From positions 17,490,001-17,554,000 of the forward strand of contig CM042032.1 in the NCBI GenBank assembly GCA_023525975.1: a stretch of 64,000 nucleotides of DNA. The letters are read 5' to 3'. The DNA is from Smallanthus sonchifolius. Taxonomy: Eukaryota; Streptophyta; Magnoliopsida; Asterales; Asteraceae. Positions 22,057 to 34,044 of the stretch are shown piece after piece (within the stretch, counting starts at the first letter, position 1; every line of letters starts with the position of its first letter). A model generated the notes under the pieces. The model was not told the DNA's origin. It was given only the letters and a program-made list of their open reading frames with translations, and made no database searches. The translations under genes and the position numbers were made by a program.

Positions 22057-25000
22057 ACCTTCACCGTTGAAATAGCAAATGGTGACTCCCTTACAATTGA
22101 GTCTATTATCTATGATTGCTCTTTAGAACTTAATGATCATGCATTCCCAATCAACCTTGTTCCAATGCCACTAGGAAGCTTTGATATTATCATAGGTATG
22201 GATTGGCTATCAAATCATCATGCCGAAGTCATTTGCTTTGAAAAGTGTATTCGAATTCCGCTACCATCGGGAGAAACCTTAAGGGTTTTTGGTGAAAAGC
22301 CTTGCAAGGGTCTTAAATTGATGTCTTGTACTACCGCTCAAAAGTACTTGCGAAAGAAGTACATCGCCTTCCTAGCTCATATTGTTCAAAAGGACGTCAA
22401 GGAGAAGAGTATTCAAGACATTCCTATCATTAGGGATTTTCCCGAAGTGTTTCCTAAAGATTTATCCGGTCTTCCTACTGTTCGTCAAGTAGAGTTCCGT
22501 ATTGATCTTATGCCCGGAGCTAACCCCGTTGCTAGAGCTCCTTATCGACTTGCACCTTCCGAAATGCAAGAGCTCGCAAGTCAACTTCAAGAACTCTCCG
22601 ACAAAGGTTTCATTCGCCCAAGTCATTCACCGTGGGGTGCACCCGTCTTATTTGTTAAGAAGAAGGATGGATCATTTCGCATGTGTATTGACTACCGTGA
22701 ACTCAATAAGCTTACTATCAAGAATCGTTATCCTTTGCCTAGAATCGATGATCTCTTTGATCAACTTCAAGGTTCTACTTGCTTCTCGAAGATTGATCTT
22801 CGATCCGGTTATCATCAGCTCCGTGTTCAAGAAGATGACATTCCTAACACTGCTTTTCGAACAAGGTATGGTCATTACGAGTTCATGGTTATGCCTTTCG
22901 GGTTAACCAATGCACCCGCAGTTTTCATGGATCTCATGAACCGTGTGTGCAAACCGTACCTTGATAAATTCGTGATCGTTTTCATTGACGATATCTTAAT
23001 CTATTCCAAGACTAAAGCCGACCATGAAGAACACCTTAGATTGGTTTTGGACCTTTTAAAGAAAGAACAACTATATGCCAAGTTCTCCAAATGTGAATTT
23101 TGGTTAAAAGAAGTTCAATTTCTTGGTCACATCGTCAACGACAAGGGTATTCATGTTGATCCTGCTAAGATTGAAAATGTTAAGAATTGGAATGCCCCGA
23201 AGACTCCTACCGAAGTTCGTTCATTTCTTGGTCTTGCGGGTTATTATCGTCGTTTCATCTCAAACTTCTCAAAGATTGCTGTCCCTCTTACCGCTTTGAC
23301 CCATAAGGGTAAAACTTATGAGTGGGGACCGAAACAAGAAGAAGCTTTCCAAACTCTTAAGCATAAGTTGTGCAATGCTCCCATTTTGACTCTCCCTGAT
23401 GGAAATGATGATTTAGTTGTCTATTGTGATGCTTCTAACCAAGGTCTTGGTTGTGTCCTCATGCAACGAGGAAAAGTAATCGCTTATGCATCAAGACAAC
23501 TCAAAATTCATGAAAAGAATTATACGACGCACGATCTCGAGTTGGGTGCGGTCGTATTCGCGTTAAAGATTTGGAGACATTACCTATATGGCACGAAATG
23601 TGTGGTATTCACCGACCATAAAAGTCTTCAACATATCTTCAACCAAAAAGAGCTCAATATGAGGCAACGATGTTGGGTCGAACTCCTTAACGACTACGAC
23701 TGCGAGATTCGTTACCATCCCGGCAAAGTGAATGTTGTAGCCGATGCCTTGAGCCGAAAGGACCATGTTATGCTTCATTGTGCCCGTATTCAAACTGATA
23801 TTCAAACCCGTATCTTAGAAGCTCAACACGTCTCGGTAACCGAGGGTAACATGTATGAAGAAATGTCGTGTGGTGTTGAACTTCTTCTTGAATCAAAACC
23901 CAATGGCTTACTATATTACTTGAACCGTATTTGGGTTCCCGATCGCGACGATCTCCGTGCATTTCTCATGAACGAGGCTCATAAGACTCGTTATTCTATC
24001 CATCCTGGTGCGGATAAAATGTACCAAGATCTTCGCCAACTTTATTGGTGGCCCGGTATGAAGAAAGACATTGCTCTTTATTTGGCCAAATGCTTAACTT
24101 GCTCCAAAGTCAAAGCCGAACATCAACGTCCTTCTGGTTTACTCGAACAACCAGAAATTCCCGTGTGGAAATGGGAGAATTTAGCTATGGATTTCATTAC
24201 CAAGCTCCCTCGCACCTCGAGTGGTTATGATAGTATTTGGGTGATCATTGATCGACTCACCAAATCTGCCCACTTCTTGCCTATTCGTGAAGACTTCAAA
24301 GTGGAGAAACTAGCCCGAATTTACATTGATGAAATTGTGAGCCGTCATGGTGTTCCTTTGAACATAATATCCGATAGAGACGCACGGTTCACTTCTCGAT
24401 TTTGGCAATCTCTCCAAAAGGCTCTTGGTACTCGATTGGATTGAGCACGGCTTACCATCCGCAAACTGATGGTCAAACCGAGCGAACAATCCAAACTCTT
24501 GAAGACATGCTTAGAGCTTGTGTAATCGATTTTGTTGGCAATTGGGATTCTCATTTATCCCTTATTGAGTTTTCTTAGAACAATAGCTACCACACAAGTA
24601 TCAACATGGCTCCATTCGAAGCTCTCTATGGTCGCAAGTGTCGTTCTCCTATCTGTTGGAGTGAGATTGGTGAAGCACAAATCACTGGTCCCGAGTTAAT
24701 TCAAGAAACATCCGACAAGATTATTCAAATCCGTGACAATATTCGAGTAGCGAGGAGTCGGCAAAAGAGTTATGCCGACAAACGTCGAAAACCCTTGGAA
24801 TTCCAAGTCGGTGATCTTGTTCTTCTTAAGGTGTCTCCTTGGAAGGGTGTGGTCCGTTTTGGAAAGAAAGGCAAGTTAGCACCTCGTTATGTTGGTCCAT
24901 TCAAAATCCTTGAAAGGATTGGGAAAGTGGCTTACAAGCTCGAGTTACCTCCATCTCTTGGCAATGTGCATCCTACATTTCATATATCTAATCTGAAGAA

Positions 25001-25247
25001 GTGTCTCGCCGATGAAAATCTCCATATACCGCTCGACGACGTGCGCATTGATGAAACGATGCACTTCGTTGAGAAACCGGTAGAAATTATGGATCGTGAA
25101 GTCAAGCAGCTCAAGCGAAGTCGCATTCCTATCGTTAAAGTTCGTTGGGAATCTAACCGTGGTCCTGAGTTCACTTGGGAACGAGAAGACCAAATGAAGC
25201 TCAAGTACCCTCATCTTTTTACTAATAATGTTGTTTCCTCTAGCTAA
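22057..25247 (+). pseudogene. pol: Element A pol: protease end, RT, RNase H, integrase, chromodomain
   Basis: Continues gag's frame. RT shows FVKKKDGSFRMCIDYRELN and the catalytic FIDDILIYS (about 22981-23007). RNase H has DASNQGLGCVL and the TDHKSLQHI segment. Integrase has the HHCC region, IIDRLTKSAHF, SDRDARF and TDGQTERTIQ. The C terminus is a chromodomain with KVRWESNRGPEFTWERE, ending TAA 25245-25247. Lesions: a 1-nt deletion near 24440 (TGA at 24442-24444), where E is intact, and TAG at 24576-24578 replacing Tyr. With the gag stop there are three lesions, so A is disabled but recent. Confidence 0.95.
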
Positions 25248-25281
25248 ATTTCGGGACGAAATTCTCTCAACATGGGGAGAC

Positions 25282-27758
25282 TGTAACATTTCTGATTTTA
25301 GTATTCCTATTTCAATTCAATGTAATGCAATTTCAAGTTCTATACTCGTGCAATGTCTCATTATTTTCTCACCGTAAATTTAATGCAATAATTCTATACA
25401 AATTCGCAAGTCTTACTCGGTTATATACATTTAGACACTATACAAGAAACTATTTTATTCAAACTTATCAAATCTGAAAAGTCAAGGACTAAAATTGAAA
25501 AATGTCGTCAAACCTTAGTCTAGCACGGTCGTGCTTCGTACTAGCACGGTCGCGCCAGGTGCTTTGGCACGGTCGCGCGACCTGCTTTGGAACGATCGCG
25601 CCCGGTGCCTAGGCACGGTCGCGCCTATTTTGGCACGGTCGCGCCTGCGTAACAGTCAAAACGTAAATGAGATTTCAAAACGCTCGATCGTTCGAATTCA
25701 AACCCGATTTACGTTATACCTTCGTTATCAAAGAAAATATCTTGGTCAATCGCAACTATTACCATCAAAATACAAAACTCTTCTCTAGAAACCGTCGATC
25801 ATTCTCTCAAAACTCAAATCCCTCATTTCGATCAAATTTCTCCCAAGCAGTCAAGGAATCCTTTTCAGCAATCTCCCCTGTTATTATTGGACTCTCTGGA
25901 CTAGACGGAATTGCAGCCGAAGTCGCCGGAAGCCATTTTCTCCGTCGCCGGAACTCCGTTCTACCGTTCTTCATCGATTCAATATGCTTCCGGGTAAGTA
26001 TACTCTCTATATCATTCGTTTCAGTATCATCATCAAAAGCCCCCTATTAATCTGGGCTTTCATTACAGAAATCGTTCGAATCAGAATTGTTATTTTAAAT
26101 AAAAAGGATTTAATCGATTCCACTCTTAAACACGATGTTCATGCAATTAATTTATATTATTAGACTCATAATATCTCTTTAATCGAAAGCCCTATCAAAT
26201 CCAGTGTTTAAAATACAAGAAACTGTCAATTCGTGTCTGATTTGGAAGAGACACGGTCGCGCTAACCATCTAGCGCGGCCGTGCCTCATTTAGCGCGGTC
26301 GTGCCGATTAGCAGCGCGGTCGTGTCCTCCTGTCCAGACCTTGTCATGCCCTCTGGGCTAGTCCCTGTTGTGTCTAAAGATCATAGACACGACCGTGCCG
26401 CGCCAAGGCACGGTCGTGCCTGCTGTCTGGTCTAGATTGTGCTCCTGTTGATCAACCCGGTCGCGCCCCGACTAGCGCGGTTGCGCCCGTGGCTTGAGCA
26501 CGATCGTGCCCTTCCGAGACACGGTCGTGCTAGACTCAGATTATTTTAGCAGAATTATAATTTTTATATTTAACCAGGAAATGTTTCAGATTTTATAAAA
26601 ATATGTGTTCTGTATTTAAAAATGGATTAAAAGTTTAATCTTGGCATAAATATAATTTATTGAAAAGTTTATAAAAAAATTAAATTTATATTTATTTAAA
26701 TGATGTTTTAAATAATTAAGTTACAAAATTTATAATTAATGATTAGTTATTTAATTTACATTTTAAATCAAAATCATTTATTTATTTTTACTTAATTACA
26801 ATTAATATTTACATTATTTCATAAACTATAATTATATATTTATTCATTTATTCAATTCAAACCTAATCAAATTATTTCAAACATATTTTACTTCAAACTC
26901 TATATATTTTATACAAAGCAATAGTTTTATATATACAAATTCAACTTTCACTTTACACCTAAACTTTGTACCTCTATTTGATTCTATACACTTTACTCTT
27001 AGGTTAAAGTGTGCATTCCAAGGATCATATTTGCTATCTATATTTCCTTGTTAGCTTCACTTCCATACCATGTGAGTATTCACAACCCCCTTTTACTCTT
27101 TTACACTTTTGGGGTGGAACATGAACTTTATACACATTTCACAACTACATTTATACAAACAACACAAGTGCAATATCCTACATACATACATGTGTGCAAA
27201 ATTTGAGCTTTGTGCCCGAGTGCTAGTTGTGCTAGTCTTTGTGAAAACTATGTGCAATCATTAACTATACAAGCCGACGGTTTTCAATGATAGATCTATT
27301 GAGTCTGACAAACCCACCCAAGTGGAGGTGATTGATACCGACAACACAATTTGCATACTAGTTACTAAGGTTTGATTGTACTAGATTACACAATAACAGC
27401 TCCCCATAAATGCCTTATTTTTCATGTCTTGTAAAGGATTTGTTTACAACTATATATGCTATCTATATACAACTGTGTTATACTCACCAACTTTTTAGTT
27501 GACTTTATTTTATTCATGTTTCAGGCTCTAATATGTGAGAACGATTCAAGACGTGCTCAACATAGGATTTGGACTTAGTAATATTAAATCAAGAAGTTTA
27601 TGAATTGTTTATTGTTCTTTGTTTGGATTTTGGTTTGTACTTGGATTATGTGAAATGGAAATTTGGCTTTAATATATATTTCAATTTAGTCAACCTTGTG
27701 CTATGAACAGTCTTACATGTCCCGCCCCGATGATTCCGCCATCGGTCGGGGTGTGACA
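25282..27758 (+). repeat. 3' LTR of element A
   Basis: 2477 bp, near-identical to 17545-20008; follows the purine tract GGGGAGAC and ends TGTGACA, then CATGC. Confidence 0.96.
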
Positions 27759-27763
27759 CATGC

Positions 27764-27988
27764 ATGCACGTGGATACGGCTTTTTGGGAGGATTTCTCTT
27801 GTATAACTCATGGTCTTGAGTCATATTTGCAAAATCTTAAACTTTTGTAAACTCAATTTGATACTTTGTGATGTAAATATTTTAAACTCGATTATGTATC
27901 CAATTACATGTATGTGTTTGCGATAATCATATGCTTTGGAAACAAGTGAACATTGCGCCTCGCGTTTCCGCCTTGGCGGGGTGTGACA
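27764..27988 (+). repeat. 5' LTR of B, second part
   Basis: Resumes B's LTR after the right CATGC copy; matches 36029-36252 of the 3' LTR. Ends CCGCCTTGGCGGGGTGTGACA-type sequence with a short CCGCC/GGCGG stem. Confidence 0.93.
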
Positions 27989-27993
27989 GAATT

Positions 27994-28006
27994 TGGTATC
28001 AGAGAC
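27994..28006 (+). promoter_or_regulatory. Primer-binding site of element B
   Basis: TGGTATCAGAGAC, an initiator tRNA-Met site with one change near its 3' end, 5 nt past the LTR. Confidence 0.88.
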
Positions 28007-28114
28007 ATTGATTATAGCGAACTAGGTGTCTAAAACGGAACCTAGTCTATAATTTGAATGAATCACTAAGATGTTTTCATTGCATAAGCATTGCATAACC
28101 AGTCGTCATGTCAT

Positions 28115-28894
28115 ATGGATATTGTAGTCACAAGCATGTCGTCGCATTCACACTCTGACCCTGTCTCTGACCCTGAATCCAACGAGGAACTTTCCGCCTC
28201 ACGCCCCAAAAATCGAGTACAAGTTCGCAGCTCGACACCACCCAATGTCACCCTGGGAGAACCGCCCATCGTCTACCGAAAGAAAAGCGGAGGACCAGTT
28301 AAGGTGCAAAGTGCTAGGAAGAAGGTTCGACTTCCGCGCAAGAGAAACCTGGCAGCCCGTGACCCAAAAGACTTAGAGACCAATGAGGAACCATCTAGGA
28401 AACGACCCTGTTACCACCCTACTGTGGGAACTATCCGTTGGATGCCCAGTACCTTGGCAAGATGGAGGGAAATGGAGAGCATCCCATCTACCTTTGAGCT
28501 CGGAGAGTCCTCCAACTCTCCAACACCCCTACCCCACACTGGGGAAGCCATGGAGCTCACAGTGCCTACATTAGTAGCACGTGTTCATACGCACGAAGAG
28601 CGTCTTGATGATCTCCTAAATGATATTCGGGCACATGGGGATGCAGCCATGCGCTTACGTCAAAGGCTCGGATCTCGAGTACATACTTTGGAGGATAGCA
28701 CCCGAGACATACAGGGTGCCACTGACTATCTAGAGTTGAGAGCCGACATGGACTGGCAGTTCACTCTCACAGTCCGAGACATGGTGGAGGCGCTGGAAGA
28801 AAGGACTTTAGCTGCAGAGTTTGTGGCTAGGGCTAGCTTTGTCATGGCGGGACTTGCCATGATGATTGGGCTGTATTCCCACTTCTTCTTTTAA
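28115..28894 (+). CDS. Extra ORF upstream of gag in element B (unknown function)
   Basis: An intact 259-codon ORF (or 252 codons from the second ATG, 28136, MSSHSHSDPVSDP) between PBS and gag. An out-of-frame ATG at 28108 precedes it. The N-terminal half is Ser/Pro-rich then strongly basic (about residues 60-110: RKKVRLPRKR, RKRPCYHPTVG), which could bind nucleic acid or act as a nuclear signal. Residues 150-235 are heptad-like and probably coiled coil (TLVARVHTHEERLDDLL, VEALEERTLAAEF). The last 22 residues are hydrophobic (FVMAGLAMMIGLYSHFFF). It is the only undamaged long ORF of B, while gag-pol has three stops. Not a known retroviral domain; similar unnamed leader ORFs occur, as I recall, in Asteraceae chromoviruses. 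Confidence 0.62.
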   Translation: MDIVVTSMSSHSHSDPVSDPESNEELSASRPKNRVQVRSSTPPNVTLGEPPIVYRKKSGGPVKVQSARKKVRLPRKRNLAARDPKDLETNEEPSRKRPCYHPTVGTIRWMPSTLARWREMESIPSTFELGESSNSPTPLPHTGEAMELTVPTLVARVHTHEERLDDLLNDIRAHGDAAMRLRQRLGSRVHTLEDSTRDIQGATDYLELRADMDWQFTLTVRDMVEALEERTLAAEFVARASFVMAGLAMMIGLYSHFFF

Positions 28895-29152
28895 ACCTAT
28901 TATGGGTGGGTTGTGCCCATAGCACATTATGTAGTTTAAAACTTTAGTACTGATGTGGTCATGAGAACCCATCCCTTTTTGTATCCTTGTCTTTTGGGAA
29001 CAATGTACTATGTATGTTTTAACTATGTATGTGATGGTTTATGTTGTAATGATGGTTGTTTACGTTTGATGTTGTTGTATCCCTATGTCATGATCTATCA
29101 TTATTGTTATATAATGTTGTTTCTTTTTAATTGATGTGTTAGAAAGAACGTC

Positions 29153-30697
29153 ATGGCACCTAAACGTGGGACACCCCGTAACACTACTGGTGACAACAAC
29201 GAGACAATTTCCCCAAACATAGAACAACTCATAGCACAGCGAGTAGCTGCCGCCATAGAGCAGTATGAAGCAAATCGAAATAGTGGCGAAGGAAACGGTA
29301 GCGGTACCGGCGGAGGAGGTGCAGGAGGTAGCGGTACAGCAGGGGGGAGCGGTACAGCAGGAGGTTCCGGAGGTTCCGGAGAGGTAATAAAAATAATTAA
29401 GCCATAACACATAGTCATGATCCGAATTAATGACGTTATGACTTGTGATCCTACAGATGCTCCAAATAGGAAGTGCACCTACAAGGCCTTCCTATCCTGC
29501 AAACCCCGCAATTTTAATGGCACCGAGGGTGCAGTAGGACTAATGAGATGGATAGAACAGATGGAGTCAGTGATTGATATAAGTGAATGCACAGCTGACT
29601 GCATGGTGAAGTATTCTACATGTACGCTCACTGATAAAGCTTTAACTTGGTGGAATACTCAAATGAAGACTTTAAGGAGAGAGACGGCGTACCAATTATC
29701 TTGGGAAGATTTGAAAAACATGATGATTGAGGAATACTGTCCTCGGAACGAATTGCAAAAGATTGAAACTGAGATGTGGAACCTACAGATGATAGGAGAT
29801 GATGTGGCAGGATACACCGACCGCTTCAATGAATTGGCACTTCTGGTACCGCATATGGTCACACCAGAACATAAGCGTGTTGAGAGGTATCTGTGGGGCC
29901 TTGCGCCTCAAATTCGTAGCATGGTAACATCATCTAATCCAATAGATGCCAAGAGTGCTATAACTTTAGCATTCAAGCTAAGGGATGACGCGGTATGTAA
30001 TGAATTGTTTGTGAGAAAGGAGAACGAGGAAGGTAGATCTGGGGAGAAAAGGAAAGGGATGGGAAATTCAAGTAACAAGTCTGAGAAGCAAGGGTTTAAG
30101 AAACAAGGAACTGTGAAGGCTTTTGCAGCCAACACAGTGGAAAGAAAGGAGTATGATAGGGGCCTACCGAGATGTAAGAGGTGTGGAAATCATCATGCCG
30201 GTGTTTGCATCAAGTGTGGAAAATGCGACAAGTTTGGTCACACCACTCAAGCTTGTCGAACTAACAACCGAATGGGGAGAATTAAACCGGGATGTTTCAT
30301 ATGTGGTGACCTGAAACACTTCAAGAAGGATTGTCCCAAGTGGAAGAATCAGAACAACGCTCAGGCACCAGGGAGGGCATTTGTGATGGGTGCAAGGGAC
30401 GCACGCCAGGACCCGAACATCGTCACTGGTACGTTCCCGATAAATAATCACTATGCCTTTGTACTTTTTGATTCGGGTGCGGATATGAGCTTTGTGTCGA
30501 ATGATTTTAAATCCTTACTCGGTATTAAGGCCAGCAAACTAGATCAAAGTTATACAATTGAATTAGCAAATGGGAAATTAATAGAAACCGGAGAGATCAT
30601 TAGGAGTTGTACTTTATGTTTAGAAAACCGTACATTCAGTATAGACCTTCTACCCGTCGAATTAGGGAGTTTTGATATTGTTATTGGCATGGATTAG
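29153..30697 (+). pseudogene. gag: Element B gag and protease
   Basis: ATG at 29153 (MAPKRGTPRNTTG). A Gly/Ser/Thr-rich spacer (about residues 45-78) is followed by TAA at 29405-29407, then the same frame continues. The capsid region has FNGTEGAVGLMRWIEQME, ALTWWNTQMKTL, PRNELQKIETEMW and LLVPHMVTP. Zinc knuckles are CGKCDKFGHTTQAC and CFICGDLKHFKKDC. The protease catalytic triad is in LFDSGADMSF. It stops at TAG 30695-30697, where the family has Trp (GMDWLS). No indel breaks the frame. Confidence 0.93.
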
Positions 30698-33600
30698 CTA
30701 TCAAAGAATCGTGCCGAGATCGTATGCTTCGAGAAGATTGTACGTATTCCCCTACCAAGCGGAGAAATTCTTTCAATTCAAGGCGAAAGGTGTAGAATGA
30801 TGTTGAAGACGATAAACTGCATGAAAACTCATAAGTATCTACGCAAGGGTTATTGTGCATTCCTGGCTCACATTGTCGAGAAGAAACCCGAAGAACGTCG
30901 ACTTGAGGACATACCAATCGTCAGAGATTACTCGGAAATATTTCCCGAGGACTTACCAGGATTACCATCATCAAGACAAGTCGAGTTCCGGATCGACCTA
31001 GTACCAGGAGCCGTACCAGTTGCACGATCGCCGTATCGTCTAGCCCCGTCCGAAATGCAGGAACTGTCGAGTCAACTACAAGAATTACTTGACAAAGGTT
31101 TCATAAGACCGAGTTTCTCACCATGGGGAGCCCCGGTCCTGTTTGTAAAGAAAAAGGATGGAACCTTTAGAATGTGCATTGATTATCGGGAATTAAACAA
31201 GCTGACAATCAAAAACCGATATCCTCTTCCCCGAATAGATGATTTGTTTGATCAACTTCAAGGTTCCAGTTTCTATTCAAAAATTGATCTACGATCAGGG
31301 TATCATCAACTGAAAATTCAGGAAGAAGATATACCAAAAACGGCTTTTAGGACTCGTTACGGTCACTACGAGTTCCTAGTTATGCCATTTGGCTTGACTA
31401 ATGCACCGGCCGTCTTCATGGATCTCATGAACCGTGTGTGCAAGCCGTACTTAGATAAATTCGTGATTTTGTTTATCGATGACATATTGATATATTCACA
31501 AACCAAGGAGGAACATGAACATCATTTGAAATTAACCTTGGAACTACTCAGGAATGAGAAGCTTTATGCTAAATTCTCTAAGTGCGAGTTTTGGATCCGA
31601 GAGGTTCACTTTCTCGGACACGTTATCAATAAGAATGGTATCCATGTGGATCCATCCAAGATTGAAGCTATCAAAAACTGGGAAGCACCAAGAACTCCGA
31701 CTGAGGTGCGTCAATTTCTGGGTTTGGCAGGATATTACAGGCGATTTATCGAGAATTTTTCAAAGATAGCCTTGCCTTTGACCACGTTAACTCAGAAGGA
31801 CAAAAAGTTTGATTGGACTGATAAACAAGAATCAGCTTTTCAATTGCTGAAGCAAAAACTTTGTAGTGCACCAATACTATCTCTTCCTAAAGGAACTGAC
31901 AATTTCATCGTGTACTGCGACGCATCACACCAAGGCCTGGGATGTGTATTGATGCAGAGAGAAAAAGTCATAGCGTATGTATCCAGACAGCTAAAAGTAC
32001 ATGAGAAAAATTATACGACTCATGATCTGGAATTGGGTGCTGTCGTGTTTGCACTCAAGATTTGGAGACATTACTTATACGGTACAAAATGTACTATCTT
32101 TACAGACCATAAGAGTCTCCAGCACATCTTTAATCAGAAAGAACTCAACATGAGGCAACGTCGTTGGGTAGAACTACTGAATGATTACGACTGTGATATC
32201 AAGTATCACCCTGGTAAGGCAAACGTCGTAGCAGATGCCTTGAGTCGTAAAGAACGAGTTAAAACACTCCGTGTTCGTGCCCTAGAATTGACAATTCATA
32301 CGAGTCTCACGACTCAAATTCGGATGGCACAACAAGAAGCAATCAAAGAAGAAAACAGTCAGAATGAAGCTTTACGAGGAATGATAAAGCAGTTGGAACC
32401 AAAGTCAGATGACACTTTATACTTCATGAATAGAATTTGGGTGCCATGTTTTGGTAACTTAGGGGAGTTGGTTTTGGACGAAGCCCACAAGTCCAGGTAC
32501 TCCATTCACCCAGGTTCGGATAAAATGTATAAGGATCTGAAAGAATTCTACTGGTGGCCGAACATGAAAGGAGAAATTGCTATTTATGTCGGTAAATGCC
32601 TGACATGTTCAAAAGTAAAAGCAGAACATCAGAAACCGTCGGGATTGTTACAACAACCCGAGATACCTCAATGGAAATGGGAACAGATTTCCATGGATTT
32701 CATTACAAAACTACCCAAAACGTCGAGCGGGTATGACACTATATGGGTAATTGTCGATCGTTTGACGAAATCAGCTCATTTTCTACCCATCAAAGAGACG
32801 GATAAAATCGAGAAACTTGCAAGACTTTATATTAAGGAAATTGTGGCTAGGCATGGAGTACCAATTTCTATTATCTCTGATAGAGACAGCAGATTCGTGT
32901 CTAGAATCTGGAAATCATTACAAGAAGCCATGGGCACACGTCTTGACATGAGCACGGCATATCACCCACAACCAGATGGTCAAAGTGAAAGAACCATTCA
33001 AACCTTAGAGGATATGCTCCGTGCGTGTGCAATTGACTTCGGTGGAAATTGGGATACTCATTTACCACTAGCTGAGTTTTCATACAATAATAGTTACCAC
33101 ACCAGCATCAAAGCCGCTCCTTTTGAGGCTTTGTATGGTCGAAAATGTCGTTCACCTCTTTGTTGGGCAGAAGTTGGTGACAAGCATTTAACCGGTCCTG
33201 AAGTTATTCAAGAGACCACGGACAAGATTTTTAAAATCAAAGATCGTCTGAAGGCCGCCCGTGACAGACAAAAGAGTTACGCGGATAACAGACGAAGACC
33301 TTTAGAATTCCAAGTGAGAGACAAAGTCATGTTAAAGGTCTCACCTTGGAAAGGAGTTGCAAGATTTGGCAACCGTAGCAAGCTTAACCCTAGATACGTT
33401 GGACCGTTTGAAATTTCGACTAGGGTTGGCCCTGTAGCTTACAAGCTCAAGTTGCCACAATAACTAAGCAATATACATGATACGTTTCATGTGTCAAATC
33501 TCAAGAAGTGCTTATCAGACGACACACTAATTATACCGCCTGATGAGATTCACATAGACGACAAGTTGCACTTCATTGAGGAACCTATGGAAGTCACAGA

Positions 33601-33760
33601 TTGGAAGGTTCAGAGAACAAGGCGCAACCGTGTTAAGCTGGTCAAGGTACGTTGGAATTCAACGCGCGGCCCCGAGTATACGTGGGAGCGGGAAAATAAA
33701 ATGAAATCCAAGTACCCGTCCTTGTTTACAAACACTCCAAGTCAGAGTGACAAGAGCTGA
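30698..33760 (+). pseudogene. pol: Element B pol: RT, RNase H, integrase, chromodomain
   Basis: Same frame as gag. RT: FVKKKDGTFRMCIDYRELN and the catalytic FIDDILIYS (about 31471-31497). RNase H: DASHQGLGCVL and TDHKSLQHI. Integrase: HHCC zinc region (IHPGSDKMYK to CLTCSKVKAEH), IVDRLTKSAHF, SDRDSRF, and PDGQSERTIQ, where the usual TDGQ has Pro. TAA at 33461-33463 interrupts before HDTFHVSNLKK; the open frame then runs to a chromodomain with KVRWNSTRGPEYTWERE and TGA at 33758-33760. Long open stretches (about 888 codons) show recent activity. It is related to A but a distinct family by LTR and sequence. Confidence 0.94.
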
Positions 33761-33795
33761 ATTTCGGGACGAAATTCTCTGTAACATGGGGAGAA

Positions 33796-34004
33796 TGTGA
33801 CACCCAGCATTTCAGGTCAATATCCACATTTCATAAACGCACGTTCGTAATTATTATTTCCTGATATTTATTTTGACTAAGTAAAGTCAAGAAGTCTAGC
33901 AAAGAAGTTTATTCCAAGTCTAGTAAATCTTAAAGAATTACTAGAAAAAGTAAGCAGAATAACCCGACTAAATGCGAACGTAAATGGTTAAATAAAATAA
34001 CCAG

Positions 34005-34044
<40 letters not shown>

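Larger units (their letters stand above)
17545..27758 (+). mobile_element. Element A: full-length Tekay-type chromovirus nested in B's 5' LTR
   Basis: 5' LTR 17545-20008, PBS TGGTATCAGAGCC 20012-20024, leader, gag-pol 20701-25247, polypurine tract CATGGGGAGAC, 3' LTR 25282-27758. Flanked by CATGC. The LTRs are almost identical; visible differences include a 20-bp GC-rich unit found only in the 3' copy (about 25625-25645) and a gap of about 7 bp near 27137. It is the youngest member of the A-in-B-in-C nest and belongs to the same family as E. Confidence 0.97.
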
